Of a stretch of DNA of 64,000 nucleotides, positions 1 to 7,683 are shown piece after piece (positions within the stretch are counted from its first letter, which is position 1; every line of letters begins with the position of its first letter). The position numbers and the translations under genes were made by a program. Origin of the DNA: Rhodopseudomonas sp. P2A-2r (GTDB taxonomy: Bacteria > Pseudomonadota > Alphaproteobacteria > Rhizobiales > Xanthobacteraceae); contig NZ_CP110389.1 of assembly GCF_026015985.1 (NCBI RefSeq), positions 1,210,001 to 1,274,000 of the forward strand, read 5' to 3'. The notes below the pieces were generated by a model. That model ran no database searches, had not been told where the DNA came from, and was given only the letters and a program-made list of their open reading frames with translations.

Positions 1-416
1 TTCGGGCCGCTGTCCTCGATGATCAGGCTTTGCAACCGCTTTGCATGGCGCTGCGAATAGACGTAGGCGATGATGCCGCCCAGCGAGTGCCCGAGCAGAT
101 GGAAGTGCGGCAATCCCAGCGCTTCGACGAAGTGTTCGAGATCGGCCACGTACTCGTCGATATAGTAGTTGCCGTCCGGATCCCAATCTGTCTGGCCTCT
201 TCCGCGCAGATCGAGTGCGATCACATTGAATTTATCCGCCAGCGTCAAGGCAAGCGGCTCGAACGTGCGCGCGTAGCTGCGCAAACCGTGAAGGCAGATC
301 ACGATCGGCGCACCAGCCTGTCCCCACGAGACGTAGTGAAACCGCAGCCCTCTCAATTGAAGGAAGAAGTCCTGCCCGGATAATGCGGGCGCGCCGTCAG
401 GGGACGTGTGATTCAT
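1..416 (-). CDS. alpha/beta hydrolase (C-terminus beyond window edge)
   Basis: The reverse strand reads an N-terminus of about 138 residues of an alpha/beta-hydrolase-fold enzyme. It has an oxyanion-region CLHG, the strand-turn DLRGRGQTDW, and the nucleophile elbow GHSLGG near residue 122. The catalytic Asp and His would lie outside the window. The ATG overlaps the stop of the upstream AA_synth-family gene by 4 bp (ATGA), which indicates translational coupling. The substrate cannot be read from the sequence. Linkage to a Bug-type carboxylate-binding protein suggests hydrolysis of an ester or ring product in a carboxylate catabolic pathway (inference). Confidence 0.85.
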   Translation of the reverse strand, partial: MNHTSPDGAPALSGQDFFLQLRGLRFHYVSWGQAGAPIVICLHGLRSYARTFEPLALTLADKFNVIALDLRGRGQTDWDPDGNYYIDEYVADLEHFVEALGLPHFHLLGHSLGGIIAYVYSQRHAKRLQSLIIEDSGP

Positions 417-994
417 GCTGCGCTCCTGAACTGCGTCGAGGCGGGGCCGCCCAACCGCGCCCGTAGGCGCCCGCGTGTCGCCAGCGCGATCGCAATCACG
501 ACTTCATCCGAATTGGGGCCGTCGGCAAAATGCGCGGTAATCGTGTCGTAGTGCGAGCGCACGTAGATTTCGTCCTTGTGCGCCAGCGGCAAATCGATGG
601 TAGTGCCGGGACCGCCGCGCTTTCCGGTCGAAGGGATCCACGACTCACCGCCGCCCAGAGCCTCACGAATCGGGGTGGCGAAGATCGCGGTCAGGAACGC
701 ATTGCCGTGCTCATATTCGCCGGCAACGCCGACCACGCAGCCTTTTCCATAGCTTTCGATCGCGCGTCCGCCGGTCACCTCGAGGATGCGCCGACCGAAC
801 TCCACGCCGAGCGCTTCGGAGGCGACGACAACCGGTTGCAGGTCCTCGACGTAGCGTCCGGCGAACGGATTCTTGATGGTGGCAGAGATGACGTATTTGA
901 TCAGCGGTTCACCGTCGGTGACGTGATGCTCGTTGGCGAGTGTCTCCTCACAGAGAACAGCCCACCTGCGGATTTCGAAATTATGCGGTTTCAT
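413..994 (-). CDS. amino acid synthesis family protein (AA_synth, formerly DUF1185)
   Basis: A 193-residue protein with the features of the AA_synth family: an N-terminal segment with IKNPFAGRYVEDL near residue 40 and a conserved body ending in a VVIAIALATRGR block. No biochemical function is established for this family despite its name. The gene lies between a Bug-type binding protein gene upstream (17 bp away) and an alpha/beta hydrolase gene downstream (4-bp overlap), all on the reverse strand. It therefore probably acts in the same small-molecule catabolic operon. The family assignment is from recognised sequence pattern; the role is inference. Confidence 0.75.
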   Translation of the reverse strand: MKPHNFEIRRWAVLCEETLANEHHVTDGEPLIKYVISATIKNPFAGRYVEDLQPVVVASEALGVEFGRRILEVTGGRAIESYGKGCVVGVAGEYEHGNAFLTAIFATPIREALGGGESWIPSTGKRGGPGTTIDLPLAHKDEIYVRSHYDTITAHFADGPNSDEVVIAIALATRGRLRARLGGPASTQFRSAA

Positions 995-1011
995 TCCGGT
1001 CGCCTCTACTT

Positions 1012-1994
1012 CTAGTTCAAGTCAATCTTGGTCTGCTTGATGACGTCCTGCATATGCGAGATCGACTCGTCCCAGAGAGCTTCGTCCTCCTTGAGTGTGG
1101 CGTCGCGCTTTTGCAGTCCCAGGTCCGGAAACCTTGCCTGAATGTCCGGCTCGGCTATGATTTTATGCAGCTCGGTATTCAGGAAGGCGACGACGTTGTC
1201 CGGAGTCTTCGCCGGAGCGAACATCGCGAACCAGCCGCCGTTCTCGAACCCTGAAATCCCTCGTTCCTTGAAGGTCGGCACGTCTGGAAGCGACCCGACG
1301 CGTTCGGTGCCTGTCACGGCCAATGCGCGGACCTGCTTGGCATCGACATAGGTGCTGATCGCCGCCGCCGTCAGAAAGACACTGTCGATCGTGCCGCCCA
1401 ACAGGTCGGTGATGGCTGCCGTCGATCCCTTGTAGGGAACATGCAGCAGTTTCATTCCCTGTTTGGCGGCCAGCAACGCTCCCATGAGATGCGCGGACGA
1501 TCCCGCGCCGAATGTGCCGAAGGTCAGTCCGCCCGGCTGCTTGGCGTTGATGAACTGATCGAGATTGCCATATTGCGACTTCTCGCTGACCGCCAGAACC
1601 AGCGGCGTGACGGCGAGGATTGAGATCATCGCGAAGTTGTTTCGCGTTGCTTCCAGAGCGCGCTTTTCGGGAGACAGCAGCGGTGCGATGACGTGGGTGG
1701 AGTTACTTCCGAACATCACGGTGGAGCCGTCCGGCGTCGCACGTTCGACGAACTGACTGGCAATCACGCCGTTGGCGCCGGGTCTGTTATCGACGATGAC
1801 GGTCTGCTGAAGCGCCGTTTCGAGCTTTCGTGCGACCAGCCGGGCCAGAATATCGGTGCCGCCCCCGCAGCAAACGGAACAACGAGGGTTATCGCCTTTT
1901 TCGGGAGAGGCGAAGGTGTTGCCGATTGGGCGTTCACGGCTGGCGTCAACACCAGAAACAACAACGAAATCAGGCCGCCGACCAGGAATTGCAT
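1012..1994 (-). CDS. tripartite tricarboxylate transporter substrate-binding protein (Bug/TctC), frameshifted
   Basis: This is a periplasmic solute receptor of the Bug family, which delivers carboxylates to TctAB-type transporters. A signal peptide with LISLLFLVLTPAVNA precedes KAITLVVPFAAG, the typical first strand. The remainder (GSNSTHVIAPLL, FGTFGAGSSAHL, LHVPYKGSTAAITDLLGG, DVPTFKERG) is full-length. The reading frame breaks inside a C5 run (G5 on the coding strand) at about 1862-1866. Restoring one G gives the expected AAGGGTDILARLV and about 327 residues, the normal family length. A GTG 15 bases upstream is an alternative start. It is the first gene of the operon and sits about 27 bp downstream of a palindromic operator. 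The frameshift is more likely a sequence error than a true null allele. Confidence 0.85.
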
Positions 1995-2020
1995 GTGCGC
2001 TGCTCTCACCAGGGGGATAT

Positions 2021-2058
2021 CCGATTATTGTCGGACAATATTGTCAGACAATAATCGG
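2021..2058. promoter_or_regulatory. 38-bp near-perfect palindromic operator with two TTGTC-N-GACAA boxes
   Basis: The two halves are inverted copies (CCGATTATTGTCGGACAA against its complement) with one mismatch. Inside are two tandem copies of TTGTC-N-GACAA, about one helical turn apart. It lies about 27 bp upstream of the Bug-protein ATG. TTGTC/GACAA dyads are typical of GntR-family (FadR/FCD subfamily) repressors; that attribution is inference. The rest of the interval up to 2311 shows no gene. Confidence 0.75.
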
Positions 2059-2311
2059 GCGCCGATTGGCGTGTCAATCCACTTGAGATTGGACCGCCCC
2101 GCCCCCGAGCCGCTGGCTGACTGCGGATGCGTTGCGGGTGAGCGGACGCGCGTCGGCCGCTCGCGGCCGTACGTGGGGAAGCTGCCAGCGAGATATTCCG
2201 GTTGCCGCGCGCGAAGCGTCGCCATCGCGCGCCTATGACATGGGCGATGGATCGTCCGGCGCAATCGAAGGGTCTACAAGCGACGCGTCCGCCCTAGGAG
2301 CGGCACACCCT

Positions 2312-2869
2312 TCACATCATGCGCGGCAGGACGTCGGTGCGCCGGTCCTTGTCGAAAAAGCGGTGCTTCAGCGCACCGACCACATGCAAGGCGATCAGGG
2401 CCAGCAGGCTGTAGGCGAGCGTCTTGTGCAGGAACTGAAACACCCTGAACCGATCGTCATTCTTCGGCAGCAGTTCAGGGAGGTGAATGCCGAAAAAGGG
2501 TACACCGGAGCTCTGCGTGTAGGAGCTGGACATCGCATAGCCCATCAAGGGGACGATGAGCAGCAAAGCATACATCGCGAGGTGTACGGCATGCGACAGC
2601 GCCTTCTCGTGGGCGGGAAGCGGAGCGGGTGCAGGCAAGCGCGATTGTCCGCGGAGGGCGAGCTGCGTCAGAACGATCAGGAATGCCAGCACGCCGAAGG
2701 ATTTGTGCAAGGGATAGAGAAAATCGTACTTCGACGTCACGTCGTCGTTCAGCGTGGTCATGGTCCAGCCGGCGGCGATGAGGCCGATGATCAGCACGGC
2801 TCGCACCCAATGCAGAATCCGCAGCGTTGCCGGATATTTTTCTATCGTCGGTTGAACGTCGTCAATCAT
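2312..2869 (-). CDS. cytochrome b561
   Basis: A 185-residue membrane protein of the bacterial diheme cytochrome b561 family (YodB/CybB type), which moves electrons between quinol and periplasmic acceptors. There are four predicted membrane spans: around HWVRAVLIIGLIAAG, the segment with SFGVLAFLIVL, the HLAMYALLLIVPLMGY span and the LAYSLLALIALHVVG span. Candidate haem ligands are His in RILHW, PLHKS, HAVHL and LHVVG. I chose the ATG beginning MIDDVQPTIEKYP because it immediately precedes the conserved N-terminal span; a longer reading upstream adds an unconserved Arg/Cys-rich stretch. It is transcribed alone. Confidence 0.85.
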   Translation of the reverse strand: MIDDVQPTIEKYPATLRILHWVRAVLIIGLIAAGWTMTTLNDDVTSKYDFLYPLHKSFGVLAFLIVLTQLALRGQSRLPAPAPLPAHEKALSHAVHLAMYALLLIVPLMGYAMSSSYTQSSGVPFFGIHLPELLPKNDDRFRVFQFLHKTLAYSLLALIALHVVGALKHRFFDKDRRTDVLPRMM

Positions 2870-3188
2870 GCTGTGTATTCCTTGCTCGGACAGGCAACAT
2901 GCACGCCGAACAATACGCACCCTACCAATCCGCGCTGTGCGGTTGCTTAGCGTCGATTGTTAGGCGGCGCCAACCGCTTCAATTGGCGTAACGGATACGG
3001 AAGCTCCCGTTTGAATCGGTGCGAGCTGCGTCCATCCGACCTGACCTGCCCCCGAACTTTCATCCAGTTGCAACTAGAGCCTTGGCGGATGTCCGATGTC
3101 CAATCTGCTTGTGGCTGGAAAAGCCGACGCAGTTGCGACACATTCTACCGCTGATATTTCATTCCCGCGGCATCAAGGGTGACCAGGT
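2870..3188. other. intergenic region without a recognisable gene
   Basis: This divergent spacer separates the cytochrome b561 gene from the GYF/ClpP-like gene. No protein family, RNA or clear repeat is recognised here. It probably holds the promoters of both genes. Confidence 0.5.
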
Positions 3189-4943
3189 TTGACGTCAGGT
3201 GAATGGTTCGTGGAAGATGGCGGCGCGCGCAAGGGGCCGCTGTCTCACGCCGAAGTTGTCGATCTCATCGCCCACTCCACGGATCGCGGTGCGGTCCGGG
3301 TCCGAGCGCCCGGACAGGATGACTGGCAGCCCGCGGACGAATTGTTCGACCTGCCCGCTTCGGAACCCACTGCGGATCCGTCCGTGACCGCCGTTCCGGC
3401 ACCGCCGCTCGCTGCCCGATCCGGCAACGTCGTCGCGCGCTACTGGCGCGGCGAGTATTCGCTCGGACGGACGTTCTGGGCGTTCGGCCTCGCCGGCACG
3501 GTCACGCTCGGTGTCCTCATCAATCTCCTCGCTCAGGTGGCCGGCACCGATCGCGCCTATGATCCGCGCGCCATCTTCGGCGGCCTGTTCGGCGTCTGGC
3601 TGCTGATCGTGGTCTTCACCATCGGGCACGCGACGGCGGTGTGGCGCTCCGCCAATCGGTATGTCGTCCAGCGTCGTGCGCAGGGCCGGCGCGCCGGCTG
3701 GGGGCTGCTCGCGAAACTCGCCATTCTCCCCGGCGTCGCGCTGACCGTCGCGGGAATCGCCACCATCGGCGCGCCGCAACTCTACGAGGTCTCGCGCATG
3801 GCCTTCATGGGGGATCCCGATATCGCCGGCTATACGATCCGCGTGATGCGCAACGGCACCGAAGCCGAGATCAGCGGCGGCATCAAATACGGTCTCACCG
3901 ACGATCTCCGCAAAGTCCTCGGTGCGTCGCCACACATCGGTGTGATCCATCTGAACAGCCTCGGCGGGCGGATCGGCGAAGCCATCAAGCTCAATCGCCT
4001 GATCGACCGCCGAGGCCTCGACACCTATGTGGCTGCAAGCTGCTATTCCGCGTGTACGCTGATCTTCGCCGCCGGCAAGAACCGGATCCTGCGACAGGGC
4101 GCCGCCCTTGGCTTCCATGCTCCCAGTTTTCCCGGGCTGAGCCGGCAGAACGTCGCCAGTGCGACGGCCGATCAGAAGCTGCTGTTTGCCGCGGCCGGCT
4201 TCGAAGGCCGGTTTGTCGAGCATGCGCTGTCCATTCCCAACGACCGGTTGTGGAAACCGTCGGTAGCCGCGCTCGCCAAGGCGCGGGTCATCACGCGGGT
4301 ATCGGACGGCGAGGATTTCGCCAGTTCGGGCCTCGGTGCCGATGTCAGCAAGGAGCAGATCGGCGCCATATTGACGCGCGGTCTGCCCTATCTCGATGCG
4401 CTCAAGTCCCGCTTCCCCGCCGACTATGAAGGGCTCGTGGGCGGCTACTATGCGAACTATCTCGACGGCGATAGCGAAGCCGTCTCAAATGCGGCGATGC
4501 GCAGCAGGCTTCTGTCAATCATCTCGCGATTGCGTTTGCTGGCTGACGATGCCGTTCTGGTCGATCTCGGACGACTCTACGCCGACGAATACGCCGCCCT
4601 TGGCGGCAAGGATCCCACCCTTTGCTATCAATATGCGTCGGGAAGCGGCAGCAAGACCAGCTTCGCCGATGACCTGCCGGCGGCCTTTGCCGGTCAGCAA
4701 AACGATATCGATCGCCGCGCTGTCGAAACCGCAGCGAAACGTGACGATGCTTTGCCGGCCGAGCTTGCCAAATCCTGGAATGCTCTGGGCAAGCGCATCG
4801 CGGCCCAGGGGATCGGCGACGATCAGGTGAAACTCCTGAACAGCGACAAGGTTGCGCCTGCTCAGCATGCTGAATATTGCCGCGTCCAGACGATCTTCTA
4901 TCGCGAGATCGCGACCATGCCCGAAAGGAAGCGGCGCTGCTGA
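3189..4943 (+). CDS. membrane protein with N-terminal GYF_2 domain and ClpP-like serine protease domain
   Basis: A 584-residue protein. Residues 6-55 resemble a GYF_2 adaptor domain (WFVEDGGARKGPLS, then a DDWQPADELFDL end). Hydrophobic spans near 95-118, 128-150 and 172-196 anchor it in the inner membrane. Residues about 210-345 look like a ClpP/crotonase-fold periplasmic protease: HLNSLGGRIGEAIKLNRLI followed by AASCYSACTLIFAAG, with Ser287 a candidate nucleophile and His310 (GFHAPS) a candidate base. The C-terminal 240 residues have no recognised family. The start is a TTG after AAGGGTGACC. Its substrate is unknown. Similar GYF-plus-membrane proteins are often annotated only as hypothetical. 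Confidence 0.7.
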   Translation: MTSGEWFVEDGGARKGPLSHAEVVDLIAHSTDRGAVRVRAPGQDDWQPADELFDLPASEPTADPSVTAVPAPPLAARSGNVVARYWRGEYSLGRTFWAFGLAGTVTLGVLINLLAQVAGTDRAYDPRAIFGGLFGVWLLIVVFTIGHATAVWRSANRYVVQRRAQGRRAGWGLLAKLAILPGVALTVAGIATIGAPQLYEVSRMAFMGDPDIAGYTIRVMRNGTEAEISGGIKYGLTDDLRKVLGASPHIGVIHLNSLGGRIGEAIKLNRLIDRRGLDTYVAASCYSACTLIFAAGKNRILRQGAALGFHAPSFPGLSRQNVASATADQKLLFAAAGFEGRFVEHALSIPNDRLWKPSVAALAKARVITRVSDGEDFASSGLGADVSKEQIGAILTRGLPYLDALKSRFPADYEGLVGGYYANYLDGDSEAVSNAAMRSRLLSIISRLRLLADDAVLVDLGRLYADEYAALGGKDPTLCYQYASGSGSKTSFADDLPAAFAGQQNDIDRRAVETAAKRDDALPAELAKSWNALGKRIAAQGIGDDQVKLLNSDKVAPAQHAEYCRVQTIFYREIATMPERKRRC

Positions 4944-5216
4944 TGCGCGCCGTCCTGCAGGATAGGTAGGTGGTGATGGATCGACGGCCTCTCCCCCGTC
5001 GTTGCGAGGAAGCGATGAGTCGCGCGTGACCATCACGCGGGCGGCCTCGCCGGGTGCGTCACTCTCGCCCACTGGGCATGGCGATCGTCGTGCTTACATC
5101 AATAGGCTCGCGACGCCCGTCGTCCCGACGAATCGCGCCGGCGCAATGCCTGCGGACAGGCAAGACGCGGCCGGACAACCGGTCGAGACGCGCCCGAATT
5201 TGAACGGATAGGCAGC

Positions 5217-6059
5217 ATGGCCCTCAAGTCCCTGATCGTCTTCGTCGATCCCTCGCCTGCGGGCGAAGCGCGGACGCGCTACGCCGTCGCATTGGCCGTC
5301 AAGCACGAGGCGCATCTGATCGGCGTCTTCATCGCAACGGCGGCATGGAAGCGAAATCCCGCCGACGCCTACGTCAAGGGACCCGTCGCCGTCCGCGAAA
5401 TGGTCGAGCGTCACAATCTCGAGGAAGCCACGGCGTCTGCCGCCGCCGCCCGCAACTTCGAGGCTGCAGCGCACCGCGAGCGGCTCAGTTGCGAATTCCG
5501 GATGATCGAGGAAAGCCGCGCCGACGAACTGGTGCGCCTGCACTCCCTCCATGCCGACCTTGTCATCGTCGGTCATCCCTCGCCGGATGCATCGCCTGCG
5601 CTGGCGTCGCCGGACGCGCTGCTGATGGCGACGGGTGTGCCGTTCCTGATCGTTCCCGACGCATGGAATACCGATGCCGTTGCGACCAACGCAGTGTTTG
5701 CATGGAACGCCAGCCGCGAGGCGCGACGGGCGATCAGCGACGCGCTGCCGCTGCTGAAGGCTGCGCGATCGGTCGCGGTGCTGGTGATCGATCCGCACAA
5801 GAACGCCGCGCATGGCGAGCAGCCGGGAGCCGATGTTGCGCATTATCTCAGTCGGCACGGCGTGGTGGTGCGTGTCGAAGAGCGGCAGTCTGATGGCCGG
5901 ACTGTAGCCGACGCCATTCGACACTTTGCGGCGGAAGACGGTTCGGATCTGATCGTGCTAGGCGCTTTCAGCCATGCCAGAACAAGGGAATTCATCTTCG
6001 GCGGCGTCACCCGCTCGCTGCTCAAGACCATCACGGTTCCGACCCTGATCGCCCATTGA
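5217..6059 (+). CDS. universal stress protein, tandem UspA domains
   Basis: A 280-residue cytoplasmic protein built of two UspA-like halves. The first begins LKSLIVFVDPSPAGEARTRYA; the second begins with FAWNASREARRAISDALPLL. It ends with the nucleotide-loop signature (LIVLGAFSHARTREFIFGGVTRSLL), which fits an ATP-binding G-2X-G-9X-G(S/T) motif. Such proteins aid survival under starvation or oxygen limitation. The ATG follows GGATAGGCAGC. The 270-bp upstream spacer contains no recognised regulator site. Confidence 0.85.
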   Translation: MALKSLIVFVDPSPAGEARTRYAVALAVKHEAHLIGVFIATAAWKRNPADAYVKGPVAVREMVERHNLEEATASAAAARNFEAAAHRERLSCEFRMIEESRADELVRLHSLHADLVIVGHPSPDASPALASPDALLMATGVPFLIVPDAWNTDAVATNAVFAWNASREARRAISDALPLLKAARSVAVLVIDPHKNAAHGEQPGADVAHYLSRHGVVVRVEERQSDGRTVADAIRHFAAEDGSDLIVLGAFSHARTREFIFGGVTRSLLKTITVPTLIAH

Positions 6060-6071
6060 ACGCCATGGTGA

Positions 6072-6111
6072 TTCATCCCGGTCCGGGTGCCGCGGTCGTC
6101 TGCCCGGGATG
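6072..6111. repeat. short palindromic intergenic repeat
   Basis: TCATCCCGG at the left is mirrored by CCGGGATGA at the right across a 22-base GC-rich loop. This is the remnant type of palindromic intergenic element scattered through genomes of this group. Confidence 0.5.
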
Positions 6112-6228
6112 ACGTGAATTCTGCCCGCGCGCCGAAATCATTCAGCCACGATTCAGCTGCAGCATTCCATCCTCGCACGCGGGCCTGACGGCCCCCGCTC
6201 AGATCGCGTCATTGCCGAGGAGATTGCC

Positions 6229-6852
6229 ATGCGTTCCTTCGTTCGTCCTGTCGTTGCCGTGCTCGCGACCGGCAGCCTTGCGATCTCCTTCGCTGCGATG
6301 TCGGCCATCGGCAGCGGCTCGGTGCAGGCGCAGTCCGCGAAACAGGCGCCTGCTGCCAAGCAGGCTGCGCCCGCCCCGGCGGCGGCACCGGCGCCGGAGA
6401 TGCCCGCGCCGAAGCAGATCGCGCTGACCGACAAGCAGATCGAATCCGTGCTGGCCGCGCAGAAGGATCTCGACGCCGTCACCGCGAAACTGCCCGAGCA
6501 GGCTTCGGCCAATCCGGATCCCAAGGTGATCACGCAGCTCGACGGCGTGGTGAAGAAATACGGCTTTGCGGACTATGCCGACTACAATGTCGTGATCGAG
6601 AATATCAGCCTGGTGCTGGCTGGCTTCGATCCCAAGACCAAGGCCTATGTCGGGCCGGACGCCGTGATCAAGAGCCAGATCGTCGCGGTGCAGGCCGACA
6701 AGAAAATGCCGGAAAAAGACAAGAAGGAAGCGCTGGCAGACCTGAACGGGGCGCTGAAGTCGCCGCCGCCGGCGATCGAGAACAAGGCCAACATCGACCT
6801 GGTCGGCAAGTACTACGACAAGCTGTTCGCCGCCATGCAGGAAGACGAATAG
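6229..6852 (+). CDS. exported hypothetical protein
   Basis: A 207-residue protein with a signal peptide (Arg-containing n-region, hydrophobic core through AISFAAMSAIG, cleavage near VQAQS). An Ala/Pro-rich linker follows, then a helical, Lys/Asp-rich domain from about residue 60. No catalytic motif or family is recognised. The domain contains KYGFADYADYNVVIENISLVLAGFD and an IKSQI stretch, suggesting a helical bundle in the periplasm. It is a single gene followed by intergenic repeat sequence. Confidence 0.75.
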   Translation: MRSFVRPVVAVLATGSLAISFAAMSAIGSGSVQAQSAKQAPAAKQAAPAPAAAPAPEMPAPKQIALTDKQIESVLAAQKDLDAVTAKLPEQASANPDPKVITQLDGVVKKYGFADYADYNVVIENISLVLAGFDPKTKAYVGPDAVIKSQIVAVQADKKMPEKDKKEALADLNGALKSPPPAIENKANIDLVGKYYDKLFAAMQEDE

Positions 6853-6860
6853 TCCTTCCC

Positions 6861-7020
6861 GTGTCCCGGACGCGATACGGCACCATGTGCCGCTTCGCAG
6901 ATCCGGCCATGTTCTTCCACGGAATGGGCCCCTGCGGCGCACTACGCTGCTCTGCGGCGTATTGCTCCGCGGCCCGGGCCCCGGGCGCCGCCGCGGTATT
7001 CCGCGGCCTGCGCCGCATAT
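6861..7020. repeat. GC-rich intergenic repeat (family sharing GTGTCCCGGACGCG)
   Basis: GTGTCCCGGACGCG and CGCAGATCCGG occur here and again in the spacer after hrpB (about 33985-34033). Downstream, nested palindromes around GCGGCCCGGGCCCCGGG extend the element. These match the mosaic, non-coding intergenic repeats typical of these genomes. Confidence 0.55.
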
Positions 7021-7105
7021 CTCCGCAATCTCCCGGTTACGTCCGGTAAACCATTCTCAACCCTCTGCGTTATAGATTTACCGGGTAACGAGAATCGGAG
7101 ATACC

Positions 7106-7381
7106 GTGGACACCATCGTGCATCTCAAGCCGCGCCCTCCCGCAGCCACGCTGGTCGCTTGGCAGTTCATCGGCCAGCCACTGCCTGAATGGCCGAGCTG
7201 GGTGCAGTCGAGCTGCTCCCTGCAGCGCGACAGCGACGGCAAGCTCGAATTGCGTCACGAGCGGCGCAGCGGCGTGCAGATCGTCTATCTCGGCGAATGG
7301 ATGGTCCGCGATCTCGATGGCGGTGTGTGCTATTATACCGACGCGGAACTCCGGCTGACCTACGAGACCGCCCGTCGCTAG
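7106..7381 (+). CDS. small hypothetical protein
   Basis: A 91-residue protein starting at GTG, preceded by a good ribosome-binding site (CGGAGATACC). It is rich in aromatic residues (WQFIGQPLPEWPSWVQ) and contains GGVCYYTDAELRLTYE near the C-terminus. No family is recognised and it has no signal peptide. The clear ribosome site and codon use support a real gene. Confidence 0.65.
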   Translation: MDTIVHLKPRPPAATLVAWQFIGQPLPEWPSWVQSSCSLQRDSDGKLELRHERRSGVQIVYLGEWMVRDLDGGVCYYTDAELRLTYETARR

Positions 7382-7683
7382 CATTGACGTCCTGCTTCCC
7401 TGAACATAGCTGCGCGATTGTCGCCAGCCGGGTCGCCTCGCGCCACATGCGCGCGATCGCGGCGCCCTGATGCGTTCCGCAAAATCACAATTTCCGCGGT
7501 CCGGATTTTTGTTTGAACGTTTCCAGCTCTCGCTCAGACCCCTCCAAACGTGAACATTCATTTCCCGGCGTCGTGTTGCGGCGCTGCTGATTACCGTCGG
7601 AGTCCATCACCTCAATCTTCCTCGATTTGAATCTCATTCAGGGAGTGCAACAATGGCTACAGACGTGAACGTTCAACCCGGCC

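Noticed and set aside
10..383. Forward open frame at the left edge
   Set aside because: It is the shadow of the alpha/beta hydrolase gene on the reverse strand, which has the GHSLGG elbow.
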